From Citrobacter sp. 18056 (lineage in GTDB: Bacteria > Pseudomonadota > Gammaproteobacteria > Enterobacterales > Enterobacteriaceae): DNA of 64,000 nucleotides. The position numbers were made by a program, and so were the translations under genes. The notes beneath the pieces are model-generated. The model ran no database searches. It was not told where the DNA came from and was given only the letters and a program-made list of their open reading frames with translations. The DNA lies in the NCBI GenBank assembly GCA_902706235.1, contig CACSJR010000013.1, positions 62,001 to 126,000 of the forward strand, read 5' to 3'. This document shows, piece by piece, positions 32,556-43,978 of this stretch (the first letter of the stretch is position 1; each line of letters begins with the position of its first letter).

Positions 32556-33587
32556 CTAAATATCAATGGGTTGTATTTTTGAACGAAATCGTTTTAATTT
32601 CAAGTAATTAACCATAGGCTTTTCTATATACATATAAACGACAACTCCTGATATAACTGCAGGAATCAATAATCCCAACGTAAAAACATAAGGGGTATTT
32701 AAATGCATTTTTGTTAAAACCATTGCTGCCGGGCTTAAAATAAATGGATGTACTAAATATAAGGAGTAAGAGCTATACCCCAATAAGATGCCAGCTTTTA
32801 AAAGAATACTGGTTCTTTTTTTCAACCATTCCTCTTGTGACAAAAAACCATGGAAAATTAGCCACATTGGTAAGCCAACGCTTACGGCCCCAGGCATAGA
32901 TGACAAGAGATCCATATGATAATTTTTATATCCAAGCAATGAAACTCCGATGCAAATTAATATCAATCCTATTTTCTTAGATGTTTTATATTTCATAAAT
33001 ATATAGAATGAAAATACACCCATTGCAAACTCATAGAGCCAACTGCTAAACACAAACTTTATCAGAATATTATGTGAAATATAGAACAGCCCAATGGTTG
33101 AGAGTCCACATAACGTCAGAACCACACCAGAATATCTGACAACCCTATTCTTAGATAACCAAATGAATGCTGAGAAAATCATATAGTAATAAAACTCGTA
33201 GCTTAGCGTCCATCCATTCTGCACTAAATACTTATCATTCGTGGGGATTAAAAAGTATGAACTGATTATACTAGTATGTCCGCCAGATGAATTTACTACT
33301 TTTGGATAAAAAATAAAAACAATTAGAGCTAGCGTTGTAAATAGCCAATATAATGGCAATATGCGTTCAAATCTTAAATAAATAAATTTCCCGAAGGAGA
33401 TTTCTTTATTATGTGTTGCATGACACATAATAAAACCAGATATAATAAAAAACAAATCCACACCTGACGCACCTATATGCAACCAATCCAACCCATAGGT
33501 ATTATATACTTTTTCTTTAAATGCGATGTGATGAAGGACAACCAAAAGGGCAGCTAACCCTCGTAATAATTGGATCGATAGCAACAT
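32556..33587 (-). CDS. Acyltransferase family 3 protein (probable sugar O-acetyltransferase)
   Basis: Integral membrane acyltransferase of the OafA/YrhL family, which transfers acyl (usually acetyl) groups to surface sugars. 343 aa with about ten hydrophobic segments. Family landmarks are the N-terminal LLRGLAALLVVLHH with H19/H20, GVDLFFIISGFIM (42-54) and YLRFERILPLYWL near 90-102. Base composition is visibly AT-rich against the flanking ugd and epimerase, suggesting separate transfer. It is outside the O-antigen operon, with no close partner gene; the 176-base upstream gap shows nothing I can name beyond AT-rich promoter-like sequence. The acceptor is unknown; O antigen, core or colanic acid are possible. 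Confidence 0.82.
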   Translation of the reverse strand: MLLSIQLLRGLAALLVVLHHIAFKEKVYNTYGLDWLHIGASGVDLFFIISGFIMCHATHNKEISFGKFIYLRFERILPLYWLFTTLALIVFIFYPKVVNSSGGHTSIISSYFLIPTNDKYLVQNGWTLSYEFYYYMIFSAFIWLSKNRVVRYSGVVLTLCGLSTIGLFYISHNILIKFVFSSWLYEFAMGVFSFYIFMKYKTSKKIGLILICIGVSLLGYKNYHMDLLSSMPGAVSVGLPMWLIFHGFLSQEEWLKKRTSILLKAGILLGYSSYSLYLVHPFILSPAAMVLTKMHLNTPYVFTLGLLIPAVISGVVVYMYIEKPMVNYLKLKRFRSKIQPIDI

Positions 33588-33763
33588 AACTAACCTTTAT
33601 TACCATTTAACAATTCCATATGCACCTGCATAATATACAACCCACGACATCATGCATATAGTTACATTTTACTATACCGCAGATAGTTTACAGTTAATCA
33701 AATAGTAACCCGATAGGAATATAAAATGTGCCTAACTAAAAGTAGGCACATTACTTTAACTAA

Positions 33764-34930
33764 TTAGTCATTACCGAACAAATCGCGTGTATAAACTTTA
33801 TCCGCCACATCTGCGAGCTCTTCCGCCATGCGGTTGGAGATAATCACATCCGCTTCCTGCTTGAACGCTTCCAGGTCACGGACCACGCGCGAGTGGAAGA
33901 ACTCCTCTTCCTGCATCACCGGTTCATAGATGATAACCTGCACGCCTTTAGCTTTGATGCGCTTCATGATCCCCTGAATTGAAGAGGCGCGGAAGTTATC
34001 CGACCCACTCTTCATGATCAGACGATACACACCAACGACTTTTGGTTTACGGGACAGAATAGAATCTGCGACAAAATCTTTACGCGTACGGTTGGCATCC
34101 ACGATAGCCGAAATAAGGTTATTCGGCACCGACTGGTAGTTAGCCAGCAACTGTTTGGTGTCTTTAGGCAGACAATAACCGCCGTAACCAAACGAAGGAT
34201 TGTTGTAATGATTGCCGATACGCGGGTCGAGACTTACACCTTCAATGATCTGACGGCTGTCGAGCCCTAAGCTTTCGGCATAGCTGTCCAGCTCATTGAA
34301 GTAGGCCACGCGCATCGCCAGATAGGTATTAGCGAACAGTTTAATGGCTTCGGCTTCAGTTGAATCGGTGAACAGCGTCGGGATATTTTCTTTAATAGCC
34401 CCTTCCTGCAACAGTGCAGCAAAGCGCTCTGCACGCTCGGAGCGCTCACCAATCACGATGCGTGAGGGATGCAGATTGTCGTACAACGCACGACCTTCAC
34501 GCAGGAATTCTGGCGAGAAGATCACATTATCGATACCCAGTTCATCTTTAATGGACTGAGTGAAACCTACCGGGATGGTCGATTTGATGATCATCACCGC
34601 ATTCGGGTTATAGCTCACCACATCACGAATGACCGCCTCAACGCTTGAAGTATTGAAGTAGTTTGTCTTCGGGTCGTAATCGGTTGGGGTCGCGATTATC
34701 ACATAATCCGCATTGCGATAGGCATCCTGCTTGTCAGTCGTAGCGCGGAAGTTCAGCGTTTTGGTTGCCAGGTATTCTTCAATCTCTTTATCTGCAATCG
34801 GCGATTGCTTCTGATTGAGCATGTCCACTTTGGCCTGCACGATATCCAGCGCCACCACTTCGTGGTTCTGTGCAATCAGAATGCCGTTTGAGAGGCCAAC
34901 ATAACCTGTACCGGAAATTGTAATTTTCAT
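33764..34930 (-). CDS. ugd: UDP-glucose 6-dehydrogenase
   Basis: NAD-dependent oxidation of UDP-glucose to UDP-glucuronate, the precursor for colanic acid, UDP-GalA and L-Ara4N. 388 aa as in E. coli. It has the N-terminal dinucleotide motif [14 protein letters not shown] (3-16) and the catalytic C253 ([11 protein letters not shown]). The 230-base region upstream contains a small CCTCT/AGAGG hairpin and the gnd terminator; no clear PmrA or RcsB site could be read. Confidence 0.96.
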   Translation of the reverse strand: MKITISGTGYVGLSNGILIAQNHEVVALDIVQAKVDMLNQKQSPIADKEIEEYLATKTLNFRATTDKQDAYRNADYVIIATPTDYDPKTNYFNTSSVEAVIRDVVSYNPNAVMIIKSTIPVGFTQSIKDELGIDNVIFSPEFLREGRALYDNLHPSRIVIGERSERAERFAALLQEGAIKENIPTLFTDSTEAEAIKLFANTYLAMRVAYFNELDSYAESLGLDSRQIIEGVSLDPRIGNHYNNPSFGYGGYCLPKDTKQLLANYQSVPNNLISAIVDANRTRKDFVADSILSRKPKVVGVYRLIMKSGSDNFRASSIQGIMKRIKAKGVQVIIYEPVMQEEEFFHSRVVRDLEAFKQEADVIISNRMAEELADVADKVYTRDLFGND

Positions 34931-35104
34931 TAGAACGCAACTTTATTCAGTTAACGGTGAAGATGGCACCTGGCCATCACGATAAACAATAGCTGTTGGG
35001 GGTTTTACCTCTAGCGCAGAGGCACTGTCAAGGCGAAGCCTGCGAATTGCCATGATGTTGAAGCGACATTCAGACTACTTCGAATAAACACGCGATTTTT
35101 GGTT

Positions 35105-35135
35105 AAAAAAAAACCGGAGACAAGGCTCCGGGTTT
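35105..35135 (-). terminator. Terminator of gnd
   Basis: On the minus strand CCGGAG and CTCCGG close a short loop and run into nine Ts, 26 bases after the gnd stop. Confidence 0.8.
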
Positions 35136-35160
35136 GATGCCATTTGCTGCTTAATTCAGA

Positions 35161-36567
35161 TTATTCCATCCACTCGGTATGGAATACGCCTTCTTTATCA
35201 GTACGCTTGTAGGTATGCGCGCCGAAGTAGTCACGCTGAGCCTGGATCAGGTTTGCCGGCAGAACTTCTGCACGGTAGCTGTCGTAGTAGGCAATGGCAG
35301 CAGAGAAGGTTGGAACTGGGATACCGTTCTGCACCGCATACGCCACAACGTCACGCAGCGCCTGCTGGTAATCATCAGCAATCTTCTTGAAGTACGGGGC
35401 CAACAGCAGGTTCGCGATGTCTGCATTCTCAGCATACGCATCGGTGATTTTCTGCAGGAACTGGGCACGAATAATACAGCCCGCGCGGAAAATCTTCGCG
35501 ATTTCGCCGTAGTTCAGATCCCAGTTGTACTCGTTGGATGCAGCACGCAGCTGAGAGAAGCCCTGCGCGTAAGAAACGATTTTACCCAGGTACAGTGCGC
35601 GACGCACTTTCTCAACGAACTCAGCTTTATCGGCTGCAGGTTTAGCCTGTGGGCCACTCAGCACTTTAGAGGCTGCAACACGCTGATCTTTCAGAGAAGA
35701 GATATAACGCGCAAAGACAGATTCAGTGATCAGTGACAGCGGTTCGCCGAGATCCAGTGAGCTCTGGCTGGTCCATTTACCGGTACCTTTATTCGCCGCT
35801 TCATCCAGAATCACATCGACCAGGTAAGTTCCTTCTTCATCTTTTTTAGTGAAGATATCTTTGGTAATGTCGATCAGGTAGCTGTTTAGCTCGCCATCAT
35901 TCCATTCGGTGAAGACCTGCGCCAGCTCTTCGTTGGAGAGCTTCAGACCGCCTTTCAGCAGAGAGTAAGCTTCCGCGATAAGCTGCATGTCGCCGTACTC
36001 GATGCCGTTGTGGACCATCTTCACATAATGACCCGCACCGTCTGGACCGATGTAGGTCACGCACGGTTCGCCATCTTCGGCCACGGCCGCGATTTTGGTC
36101 AGGATTGGGGCAACCAGCTCATACGCTTCTTTCTGACCGCCAGGCATGATTGATGGGCCTTTCAGCGCGCCTTCTTCACCGCCGGAAACACCGGTACCGA
36201 TGAAGTTGAAGCCTTCTGCAGACAGCTCGCGGTTGCGACGCACGGTGTCCGGGAAGTAGGAGTTACCGCCTTCAATGATGATGTCGCCTTTATCCAGGTA
36301 AGGCTTCAAAGATTCGATGGCTTTGTCCGTGCCCTCGCCCGCCTTCACCATTAACAGGATACGGCGTGGTGTTTCCAGAGACTCGACGAATTCCTGCACC
36401 GTGTAGAAAGGAGCCAGTTTCTTGCCAGGGTTCTCGGCAATCACTTCTTCAGTTTTTTCACGGGAGCGGTTGAAGATGGAGACGGTATAACCACGGCTTT
36501 CGATGTTGAGCGCCAGGTTGCGCCCCATCACTGCCATACCGACGACGCCGATCTGTTGCTTGGACAT
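35161..36567 (-). CDS. gnd: 6-phosphogluconate dehydrogenase, decarboxylating
   Basis: Oxidative pentose phosphate enzyme producing ribulose 5-phosphate and NADPH. 468 aa as in E. coli. NADP motif [14 protein letters not shown] (7-20), catalytic K183 and E190 ([14 protein letters not shown]). It is a classic flank of enterobacterial O-antigen clusters. It is separated by 176 bases from manB and probably has its own promoter there (TATAAA-like element near 36705-36711). Confidence 0.97.
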   Translation of the reverse strand: MSKQQIGVVGMAVMGRNLALNIESRGYTVSIFNRSREKTEEVIAENPGKKLAPFYTVQEFVESLETPRRILLMVKAGEGTDKAIESLKPYLDKGDIIIEGGNSYFPDTVRRNRELSAEGFNFIGTGVSGGEEGALKGPSIMPGGQKEAYELVAPILTKIAAVAEDGEPCVTYIGPDGAGHYVKMVHNGIEYGDMQLIAEAYSLLKGGLKLSNEELAQVFTEWNDGELNSYLIDITKDIFTKKDEEGTYLVDVILDEAANKGTGKWTSQSSLDLGEPLSLITESVFARYISSLKDQRVAASKVLSGPQAKPAADKAEFVEKVRRALYLGKIVSYAQGFSQLRAASNEYNWDLNYGEIAKIFRAGCIIRAQFLQKITDAYAENADIANLLLAPYFKKIADDYQQALRDVVAYAVQNGIPVPTFSAAIAYYDSYRAEVLPANLIQAQRDYFGAHTYKRTDKEGVFHTEWME

Positions 36568-36743
36568 TACATACTCCTGTCAGGTGTGGTCACCACGCGG
36601 GGTGTGCGTGGCTTGAAATGTGGTGAAGATGTTAACTCAGGAAGAGCGCTAATGAATAGCTTTTGCTGATCTATGTCACACTGAAAGCCAATTCTGGAAT
36701 CTGCTATAAACTTCCGCACACGGGAGATTCAACAAAATAGTGT

Positions 36744-38114
36744 TTACATTCTGAGCAGGTCGAGAATTTCTTTCGTCTTATCTTCCATTAACTTCGTATT
36801 TGCTCGGGATTCCACATTCAGACGCACCACTGGCTCAGTGTTGGACGAACGCAGGTTAAAGCGCCAGTCTTCGAACGCCAGGCTGATGCCATCGGTGCGG
36901 TCAACTTCCAGCGCGTGCGGTGCAAAATGCTGCTCCACGCGGGCGATGGCGCTAACCGGTTCGGCCAGCGTGCTGTTGATTTCGCCGCTCGCCGGGAACG
37001 CCGCCATGCGGTCACGCACCAGTTCGCCGAGGGTTTTGCCCTTCAGGCACAGCAGCTCAGTCACCAGCAGCCACGGGATCATCCCGCTGTCGCAGTAGGC
37101 AAAATCGCGGAAGTAGTGATGGGCGCTCATTTCGCCGCCGTAGATGGCGTCTTCCTGGCGCATACGCTCTTTGATGAACGCGTGTCCGGTTTTCGACATC
37201 ACCGGCGTACCGCCCGCCAGGTTCACCACGTCTACGGTGTTCCAGGAGAGGCGTGGGTCGTGAATAATGCGCTCGCCGGGCTGTTTTTCGAGGAAGGCTT
37301 CCGCCAGCAGGCCGACGATGTAGTAACCCTCGATAAACTGCCCGTTTTCGTCGAACAGGAAGCAGCGGTCAAAATCGCCGTCAAAGGCAATACCCATGTC
37401 TGCGTCGTGTTCGATAACCGCGTTGCGGGTGTCATCGCGACACTCCGGCAGCAGCGGGTTCGGGATACCGTTCGGGAAATTGCCGTCCGGGGTGTTGTGG
37501 ACTTTGATGAACGTTACCGGCAGGTTCAGGGCCTGGAAGCGGGCTTCCAGGGCGTCAATCACCGGACCAGCCGCGCCGTTACCGGAGTTGATCACCAGCT
37601 TCAGCGGCTTGAGGTTCGCCGTATCGATGTAGCCCATCAGATGGTCGATATACGCTTTTTGCAGGTCGATTTTCTGATAGCTGCCGCGTTTAGATTCAAC
37701 CACCGGCGGGAAGTCGTTGGCCTCTGCCAGGCGCTGCACGTCGCGCAGGCCGGTATCGCCGCTGATGGGACGTGCGCCTTCACGCACCAGCTTCATGCCG
37801 TTGTAGTCCATCGGGTTATGGCTGGCGGTCACTTCGATGCCGCCGTCCACGCCGAGGTGGAAGGTGGCGAAATAGATTTCTTCAGTCCCGGACAGACCGA
37901 TATCCAGCACGTCGACGCCCGCATCGCGCAGGCCTTTCGCCAGCGCCATCTTCAGCGTTTCGCTGGTCAGACGCACATCGCCGCCGAGCACAATGGTTTT
38001 CGGTTTCAGGAATTCGCCGTACGCGCGGCCGATGCGCCAGGCGATGTCTTCGTTCAGCTCTTCGCCCAGCTTGCCGCGAATATCGTAGGCTTTAAAACAG
38101 GTTAATGTGGTCAT
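36744..38114 (-). CDS. manB: Phosphomannomutase ManB (O-antigen copy)
   Basis: Converts mannose 6-phosphate to mannose 1-phosphate for GDP-mannose. 456 aa from MTTLTCF, the E. coli CpsG length. Catalytic phosphoserine S98 (TASHNP), metal loop D245-G-D247-F-D249-R, sugar loop GEMSAHHYF (327-335) and C-terminal RSSNTEP are present. An in-frame ATG at 38123 is also possible; neither ATG has a clear ribosome site, unlike the colanic copy. GC-rich, unlike manC upstream. The DNA is almost identical to cpsG at 54675-56045 except the last 23 codons or so, which implies gene conversion. Confidence 0.95.
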   Translation of the reverse strand: MTTLTCFKAYDIRGKLGEELNEDIAWRIGRAYGEFLKPKTIVLGGDVRLTSETLKMALAKGLRDAGVDVLDIGLSGTEEIYFATFHLGVDGGIEVTASHNPMDYNGMKLVREGARPISGDTGLRDVQRLAEANDFPPVVESKRGSYQKIDLQKAYIDHLMGYIDTANLKPLKLVINSGNGAAGPVIDALEARFQALNLPVTFIKVHNTPDGNFPNGIPNPLLPECRDDTRNAVIEHDADMGIAFDGDFDRCFLFDENGQFIEGYYIVGLLAEAFLEKQPGERIIHDPRLSWNTVDVVNLAGGTPVMSKTGHAFIKERMRQEDAIYGGEMSAHHYFRDFAYCDSGMIPWLLVTELLCLKGKTLGELVRDRMAAFPASGEINSTLAEPVSAIARVEQHFAPHALEVDRTDGISLAFEDWRFNLRSSNTEPVVRLNVESRANTKLMEDKTKEILDLLRM

Positions 38115-38131
38115 GCTAGCCATTATATTAT

Positions 38132-39544
38132 TTAGATTCGACCATATCTGTCCGCCAGGCGCACGATATCATCTTCTTCAAGGTAGGAGCCCGATCTGAC
38201 TTCAATTATATCGAGCGGAATTTTCCCTGGATTTTCAAGGCTATGTTTTGTACCTACAGGGATAAATATTGACTCATTTTCAGAAATTATTTTAGCTTCA
38301 TCAGCAATCGTTACTTTTGCCGTACCAGAGACAACAATCCAATGTTCAGTACGGTGGTGATGCAATTGCAAGGATAATCCTTCACCAGGCTTAACCGTTA
38401 AATGCTTAACCTGGTATCGCTCACCACTATCAATTGAATCATATTTACCCCAAGGGCGGAAAACTTCACGATGGGCCCGATGTTCCAACCTCCCAGAACC
38501 TCTGATATTTTCAACAATGTGTTTAACATCCTGCACACTATTGCGATTTGCTATCAACACCGCATCTTTAGTTTGCACTACAACAATATTTTCTAATCCA
38601 ACAGTAGTAACTAGCGCAGACTCTGAATAAATGTAGCTATCACTCGTGCTATGAGTAATAACGTCACCATTACTAACGTTACCATGTAGATCTTTATCAC
38701 TAATATCCCAAAGAGACGACCATGAACCAACGTCACTCCATCCAGCGTCTAAAGAGATTACTACAGCCTTATCTGTATTTTCCATGACAGCATAATCGAT
38801 AGATTCCGATGGGCATTCAGAAAAATTTTTGTAATCAACTCTGACAAAGTCGAGATCCGATTCTAAAGAAGAGAAGGAATTAACGCATGAGTTATAGATA
38901 TCTGGACGATGTTTTTTAAGTTCTTCAAGATAAACAGAAGCTCGGAACATAAACATACCACTGTTCCAAAGGTATCTTTGACTGGCCAGATATTCCTCTG
39001 CAGTTGCAAGATCAGGTTTCTCTTTAAAACCAGCAACTTTGTGGCCACCATTTGAGAGTGTTTGCCCGGCTTGAATATAACCATACCCAGTTTCTGGGTG
39101 AGTAGGTACAATGCCAAAGGTGACCAAGTATCCCTGTTCAGCAAGAGCAATAGCTTGATTTATCGAATCACAAAATTGTCGCACATTTTTAATTTCATGA
39201 TCCGCAGCCAAAATCAGCAAAATAGGATCTTGAGTATTATCCTGCTTAACTGCATATAAAGCAGATAAAGCGACAGCAGGAGCAGTATTCCTACCTGCAG
39301 GCTCCAAAATGATACCACCAATATCAATTTTTGATTCTCGCAGTTGTTCCGCAACTAAAAAACGATGTTCATTATTACATACAACAACAGGTGGTTTATG
39401 ATTGATATTACCCAGTCTGTTAATAGTATTAACTAACAGGCTATCACTATTAAATAGGGACAGAAATTGTTTGGGATACTGTTCTCGAGATAATGGCCAT
39501 AACCTCGAACCAACACCGCCGGCAAGAATCACGGGTTGAATCAT
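38132..39544 (-). CDS. manC: Mannose-1-phosphate guanylyltransferase ManC (O-antigen copy)
   Basis: Makes GDP-mannose from GTP and mannose 1-phosphate; this family often also has the type II isomerase cupin domain. Start [20 protein letters not shown] with GAGGAAATAGAA just upstream gives 470 aa (CpsB 478). Nucleotidyltransferase motif [19 protein letters not shown] (9-27), FVEKP-equivalent FKEKPD, and C-terminal cupin (about 365-470: [31 protein letters not shown]). It is AT-rich and only moderately similar to cpsB at 56232-57668, so it arrived with the O-antigen cluster. The upstream GT gene ends 2 bases before it. Confidence 0.95.
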   Translation of the reverse strand: MIQPVILAGGVGSRLWPLSREQYPKQFLSLFNSDSLLVNTINRLGNINHKPPVVVCNNEHRFLVAEQLRESKIDIGGIILEPAGRNTAPAVALSALYAVKQDNTQDPILLILAADHEIKNVRQFCDSINQAIALAEQGYLVTFGIVPTHPETGYGYIQAGQTLSNGGHKVAGFKEKPDLATAEEYLASQRYLWNSGMFMFRASVYLEELKKHRPDIYNSCVNSFSSLESDLDFVRVDYKNFSECPSESIDYAVMENTDKAVVISLDAGWSDVGSWSSLWDISDKDLHGNVSNGDVITHSTSDSYIYSESALVTTVGLENIVVVQTKDAVLIANRNSVQDVKHIVENIRGSGRLEHRAHREVFRPWGKYDSIDSGERYQVKHLTVKPGEGLSLQLHHHRTEHWIVVSGTAKVTIADEAKIISENESIFIPVGTKHSLENPGKIPLDIIEVRSGSYLEEDDIVRLADRYGRI

Positions 39545-39546
39545 TT

Positions 39547-40611
39547 CTATTTCCTCACGGTCTGCAAAAATGAATCTACTATAGCATCCCAATAAAATCG
39601 CTCTTTGACATATTTAATTTGACGAGCGGCATTATTATCTTTACCACGAGATGCACGAAGAGACCTCAAAATATCCTGGACACTTCCCGGGTCAAAATAT
39701 TCGGCATGTTCTTTCGCGATTTCTTTAAACACTGAAATATTGCTACATGAAATATTACAACCAAAATACATTGCTTCGATAATAGGCATCCCAAACCCCT
39801 CATAAAATGAAGGACTAACAAAACAATATGAATTTTCGTAAAGTTGTAATAACTCAGGTTCAGATATGCTATCAATAATATCAACGTTATTCTTTATATT
39901 TAACTCATTAATAAAAGAAGTAATTCCATCGCGGTACCCCAAGTCTCTACCAACTAGTACAAGCCGGGCATTCGAATCGGTTTCTTTCAAATAATCAGAA
40001 AATGCCAAAATAAGATTCTTATGGTTTTTCCTTTTTTCGAATGTTGCCACATATAAAAAATCAATATTTCTTTCATACAAAGCTCTAGGTGTTTCTTCAA
40101 TTCCATTATAAGAAACAAATATCCGATCTGGCTGAACATCACAATGTTCAACTAGTTGTGCTTTAGTAAACTCACTAACCGTGAGAATATTTGCAACTTT
40201 TTTCCATTGCCTTTTTTGGATATAGCTAGAAACTCTTTTCAGGAGTGCCCTATTATATTCAGTAAAGTTCCTAATATCATGTACTAGCTGATAGTAGTTT
40301 TTCTTTCGTGTTATAAACAATGGGACTGGCATAAAATCATTGACTATGATGCCTTTTAGTTTTAAACACACAAATGAGAGGTGGATGAAATGTAATATTC
40401 GACGAAGGGAGGCTGGGAGACAATCATATCGAGGAATTGTTATTACATCTGATGCCCATAGAGGTTCTTCCCCTTTCTTGACAACAGTAATAACTTTCAC
40501 ATCACTCCTTGCCTGCAAGCTTTTAGCAAAGAAATCAAATCGCTTATTTGCACCCGTAACCCTGTTCGCTTCATAGTATAAAGAAACGAGATTTACTATC
40601 GTCATCCGCAT
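39547..40611 (-). CDS. GT4 family glycosyltransferase (candidate mannosyltransferase)
   Basis: Cytoplasmic GT-B enzyme for O-unit assembly. 354 aa; ATG 40605 (two codons in) is an alternative start. The C-terminal nucleotide-sugar domain (about 180-340) shows [29 protein letters not shown] and the E-x7-E motif in [16 protein letters not shown]. It lies directly upstream of manC, so a GDP-mannose donor is plausible, but donor and linkage cannot be read from sequence. AT-rich. Confidence 0.8.
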   Translation of the reverse strand: MRMTIVNLVSLYYEANRVTGANKRFDFFAKSLQARSDVKVITVVKKGEEPLWASDVITIPRYDCLPASLRRILHFIHLSFVCLKLKGIIVNDFMPVPLFITRKKNYYQLVHDIRNFTEYNRALLKRVSSYIQKRQWKKVANILTVSEFTKAQLVEHCDVQPDRIFVSYNGIEETPRALYERNIDFLYVATFEKRKNHKNLILAFSDYLKETDSNARLVLVGRDLGYRDGITSFINELNIKNNVDIIDSISEPELLQLYENSYCFVSPSFYEGFGMPIIEAMYFGCNISCSNISVFKEIAKEHAEYFDPGSVQDILRSLRASRGKDNNAARQIKYVKERFYWDAIVDSFLQTVRK

Positions 40612-40670
40612 AGCTCATATTCAAAGAAAATTAAAATCTGAAGTGTTTCAAAGCAATCATGCAAAGGTTG

Positions 40671-41771
40671 CTATAAACACGAAAGGTATTCATTAATTAC
40701 GATTTGTTCATCGAAACGTCTTGCAATGTAGGCACGACCATTGGCGCCCATGTTTATACGCTTATTTTCATCCATCACTACAACTTTTTCAAGGGCTGCG
40801 GCCAATGATTTAGCTGAGCGCGTTTTACATAAATATCCTGTTTCATTATCGATAACAGCCTCCCGGCAACCAATATTGTCAGTCGTAACTATAATTTTTC
40901 CCATAGCTGCGGCCTCTAACAAACTTTTAGGCACTCCCTCACGATAATATGACGGTAAAACGACACAATCGTTTTCCTGGAGAAAGCTTTCAACCTGATC
41001 CGTTTTGCCTAGAAAATGGATTAGTCCATCATTCTGCCATCGTTCTATGTCAGCCATAGAAACGGCTGATGGATTGCCTTCATCGACAAATCCAGCCAAA
41101 TTGAAATGAACTCGCTCCCCATATTTATCTTTTAATATTTTCGCGGCCTGAGCAAATTCTGCTATTCCTTTTTCTTTAATCAATCTTGCAATAAGGATGA
41201 ATTTTGTGATGCCATCAAATTCACGAATATTCAGTTGAAATCTGTCAAGATCGACACCAGAACCAGGTATAAGACGAGTTTGTTTTTCTTGAACGACTCC
41301 ATCACTTACAAATTGCAATAAATCATCACTATTTTGGAAAAATACATATTTAGCTCTGCACTGCGTAATTTTGTATAATATTTTAATTATAATTTTTGTT
41401 TTTGAATTCTCTATAAAAGCAGTCCCAAGCCCTGCAATATTATTTATAATAATAGCACTTGATAAGTAAGCCGCTAACGTACTGTATATATTACTTTTCG
41501 GTGTGAAGTTGAAAATATAACAGGGTTTCTCTTTCCGATACACCATATGATATTCGATGAGGGTTTTGGCTTCCTTAAAGGGGTTCATCCCTCTTTGTGA
41601 AATGCTAACATTGGAGAATTTACAGCCTAACTCTATTAATTTATCAGTATAAGCATCAATCGGGCTAACAATAAGAACAGAGTGACCATCCCTCAATAAT
41701 TTAACTATTGTGTTTTTTCTGAAATTATATAGGTACCAACTTGTATTTGCAGATATGACAATTTTCGACAT
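40671..41771 (-). CDS. GT4 family glycosyltransferase
   Basis: O-unit glycosyltransferase, 366 aa. The N-terminal domain (ISANTSWYLYNFRKNTI, FNFTPKSNIYSTLAAYLSS, IAGLGTAF) resembles the group including PglA-like N-acetylhexosaminyl transferases; the C-terminal domain has IARLIKEKGIAEFAQAA (about 195) and PSYYREGVPKSLLEAA (about 284-299). The donor is not determined. It follows wzy by 3 bases, and a 59-base gap separates it from the next GT gene. Confidence 0.8.
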   Translation of the reverse strand: MSKIVISANTSWYLYNFRKNTIVKLLRDGHSVLIVSPIDAYTDKLIELGCKFSNVSISQRGMNPFKEAKTLIEYHMVYRKEKPCYIFNFTPKSNIYSTLAAYLSSAIIINNIAGLGTAFIENSKTKIIIKILYKITQCRAKYVFFQNSDDLLQFVSDGVVQEKQTRLIPGSGVDLDRFQLNIREFDGITKFILIARLIKEKGIAEFAQAAKILKDKYGERVHFNLAGFVDEGNPSAVSMADIERWQNDGLIHFLGKTDQVESFLQENDCVVLPSYYREGVPKSLLEAAAMGKIIVTTDNIGCREAVIDNETGYLCKTRSAKSLAAALEKVVVMDENKRINMGANGRAYIARRFDEQIVINEYLSCL

Positions 41772-41774
41772 GAT

Positions 41775-42941
41775 TTATATTTCGCTTTTATTTCGCGTTG
41801 CGTTTTTTTTCACTTTATAACAAAGGCTGAATAAAACTGAGAGGATAAGAAGCTGAAGCCACAAACTTAATGAGGTTACCAAGCTCTCGTGGAAGAAGGT
41901 GAATATAATCGTATAGGCAAAGAGAGAATAAAAAACCTCAGCCCAAAGATAAATCTTCGCAAGCTTCCATAATAAGCCACAAATAAACCCATGTAAGGCC
42001 ATCATGAAGTATGAAACTATCCACCCATAGTAGATATAATCAGAATAAGCAGTATACACATTAGTTGGAACACCAACATTTACAAACTCACGATGTAATG
42101 TCTCCGGGACTGCCCCCCCTGTAAGTTTCATGAAAATTCTGAGGAGGTTACTATCTGCGATCTGTGAGCTAAGTAAGTAAAACTCCTGCATGGCGATCGT
42201 TGGGCTAGCTACATAGATTGCCAGGTATGTCTTCAAAGCATCCCAAAAACTGCTGTTATCGCCTGTTCTAATTATAAAGCTAAAAAATGAAAATAAAGCG
42301 AGCCCGAGAATTGCAAAAGCTATTATTGATTTTAGTTTTCTGTTAGTCACAATAAAAAATGTTGAAATAAAAAGCATAAATGTTGCTTGCTTGGATGTGC
42401 TAACAATAGCCACTGTTAGTAATAAAAGCATCAGGGGGATTAATATTATTTTCTTTGTAGGCTTTATCTTTCTCGAAATCAGATAATACCCCCAAACTAT
42501 ATATATCAAGGTAAAGAAATATTGTACTGCAGAGTGTCCATCTGCGACATCTTCAGTCCTTATCTCATGGAGCGAATCTTTTATCTCCTGAAAAGAAACA
42601 CCATAACCGCTAACTCTCACTAAAATATATGATAACGAGAAGGAGATCAACAATATCAATAGTAGATTTGAATGAATTTTGATACTTTCTCTATATATAA
42701 AGCCATTCATTTTAACGAGGGCAGACCCAAAACAACAAAAAATAGAGAATAAGACTATGTTGCCAAATATAAAAAGTTGCGCCTCAAGCTTGAAATCATA
42801 AATTAATATATCGGCTGCCCACAAAATAATTGAAGAAACAAATATATAGGAGGATGACAACAAAAAAACAGGATTAAACGTATCCCTCGACACTCTGTAT
42901 GCTACAAAAGAAAGTGGTAATAGCAGTAATATTAAATACAT
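41775..42941 (-). CDS. wzy: O-antigen polymerase Wzy
   Basis: Inner-membrane polymerase that joins flipped O-units at the periplasmic face. 388 aa with about ten hydrophobic segments and one large hydrophilic loop (about 226-305, containing RTGDNSSFWDALKTYL and TGGAVPETLHREFVN), the layout typical of Wzy. Wzy proteins are poorly conserved, so assignment rests on topology and on being the second multi-spanning protein of a wzx/wzy cluster. Strongly AT-rich. Confidence 0.85.
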   Translation of the reverse strand: MYLILLLLPLSFVAYRVSRDTFNPVFLLSSSYIFVSSIILWAADILIYDFKLEAQLFIFGNIVLFSIFCCFGSALVKMNGFIYRESIKIHSNLLLILLISFSLSYILVRVSGYGVSFQEIKDSLHEIRTEDVADGHSAVQYFFTLIYIVWGYYLISRKIKPTKKIILIPLMLLLLTVAIVSTSKQATFMLFISTFFIVTNRKLKSIIAFAILGLALFSFFSFIIRTGDNSSFWDALKTYLAIYVASPTIAMQEFYLLSSQIADSNLLRIFMKLTGGAVPETLHREFVNVGVPTNVYTAYSDYIYYGWIVSYFMMALHGFICGLLWKLAKIYLWAEVFYSLFAYTIIFTFFHESLVTSLSLWLQLLILSVLFSLCYKVKKNATRNKSEI

Positions 42942-42976
42942 TATTTCACCGAGCCAACTAAATATTTAGGCGGTCA

Positions 42977-43978
42977 TTATTTAAAATTTGAGAGTGCATC
43001 GGCCAAAAAACCACCAGTTCTAATTTTTATACTAAGTCGATTAGCCGCTATGCGGTATTGCTCCCATTGAGTTCTGTCTTGCAGAATATTTTCAAGCTCA
43101 CCTAAATTATCCACCACAATGCCACATTGTTCTTGCCTAACAAACTCTGACAATGCAGAGCCACTCCATACAACAATAGGTATAGAAAGTGATAGATACA
43201 AAGAAGCTTTATGTGGATTATTATACTTAAGATAATCACCAAACATTCCACTACAAGTTAGTTGAGAATCTCCATCCCATACTAACCCGTAATATAATTT
43301 ATTAAGTGAAATCAACTTTTCTGGGTTGTTTGCATCAAATGCACCATGATATTTTAGCTTTGAGGATGTATCAATAAAATTGATACCATAAACATCTACA
43401 GGGTAAGTTGGCTCCCATGAATATAAATAACCTGCCTTTTCTTTCGCCAGATTACCGGCGATAAGCAATGTTATATCTGAAGATGATGCTGGTTGCCTTT
43501 CTTCTAAACTACATTTATTGATATAATCAAACAAATTCAAATCGACTATATTTGTCTTTTCAACGCCAATACTTTTTATATAACTTGTCATTATTTTGTT
43601 ATGGCTGACAATATTAGTTGCTTTATAAATAAGAGAGCCTTCCTCAGCATGTTTTTTCCGTAATGAATTTAGATCATGTACGATTAATGAAATCTTGAAA
43701 GATTTAAACGTTTTCATGACCCCCAATATGTTTCCATACGGTTTAGCTAATGGATAATTGAAAATCACATGTTCATCTTTCTTAAGAGTACTAAGAAATC
43801 TTATAAATGAAACTGTACAAGAGATTCGTTCACGTACACCACCAATACTTAGAGGAAGTTGCACAACTTCTATATCCCCTCGCTCCCTTAGCACATTCAG
43901 AATATCATGTCGAGCTTTATATCCTGCATGGTTTTCAGTTTCAGCCAAATCGTGAAGATATATATATTTGTTAATCAT
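42977..43978 (-). CDS. Galactofuranosyltransferase (WbbI-like)
   Basis: Predicted to transfer galactofuranose from UDP-Galf to the growing O-unit. 333 aa. It resembles E. coli K-12 WbbI (330 aa, beta-1,6-Galf transferase) at many points: GYKARHDIL near the start, FNYPLAKP (73-80), VSHNKIMTSYI (124-134), GLVWDGDSQLTCSGMFGDYL (231-250) and NNPHKASLYLSLSIP (253-267). It overlaps glf by 4 bases (ATGA), which couples it to the donor-making enzyme. The exact linkage is inferred only. Confidence 0.82.
   Translation of the reverse strand: MINKYIYLHDLAETENHAGYKARHDILNVLRERGDIEVVQLPLSIGGVRERISCTVSFIRFLSTLKKDEHVIFNYPLAKPYGNILGVMKTFKSFKISLIVHDLNSLRKKHAEEGSLIYKATNIVSHNKIMTSYIKSIGVEKTNIVDLNLFDYINKCSLEERQPASSSDITLLIAGNLAKEKAGYLYSWEPTYPVDVYGINFIDTSSKLKYHGAFDANNPEKLISLNKLYYGLVWDGDSQLTCSGMFGDYLKYNNPHKASLYLSLSIPIVVWSGSALSEFVRQEQCGIVVDNLGELENILQDRTQWEQYRIAANRLSIKIRTGGFLADALSNFK

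Noticed and set aside
34931..35160. PmrA or RcsB binding boxes upstream of ugd
   Set aside because: ugd is controlled by these regulators in relatives, but no convincing match to either consensus could be read here.
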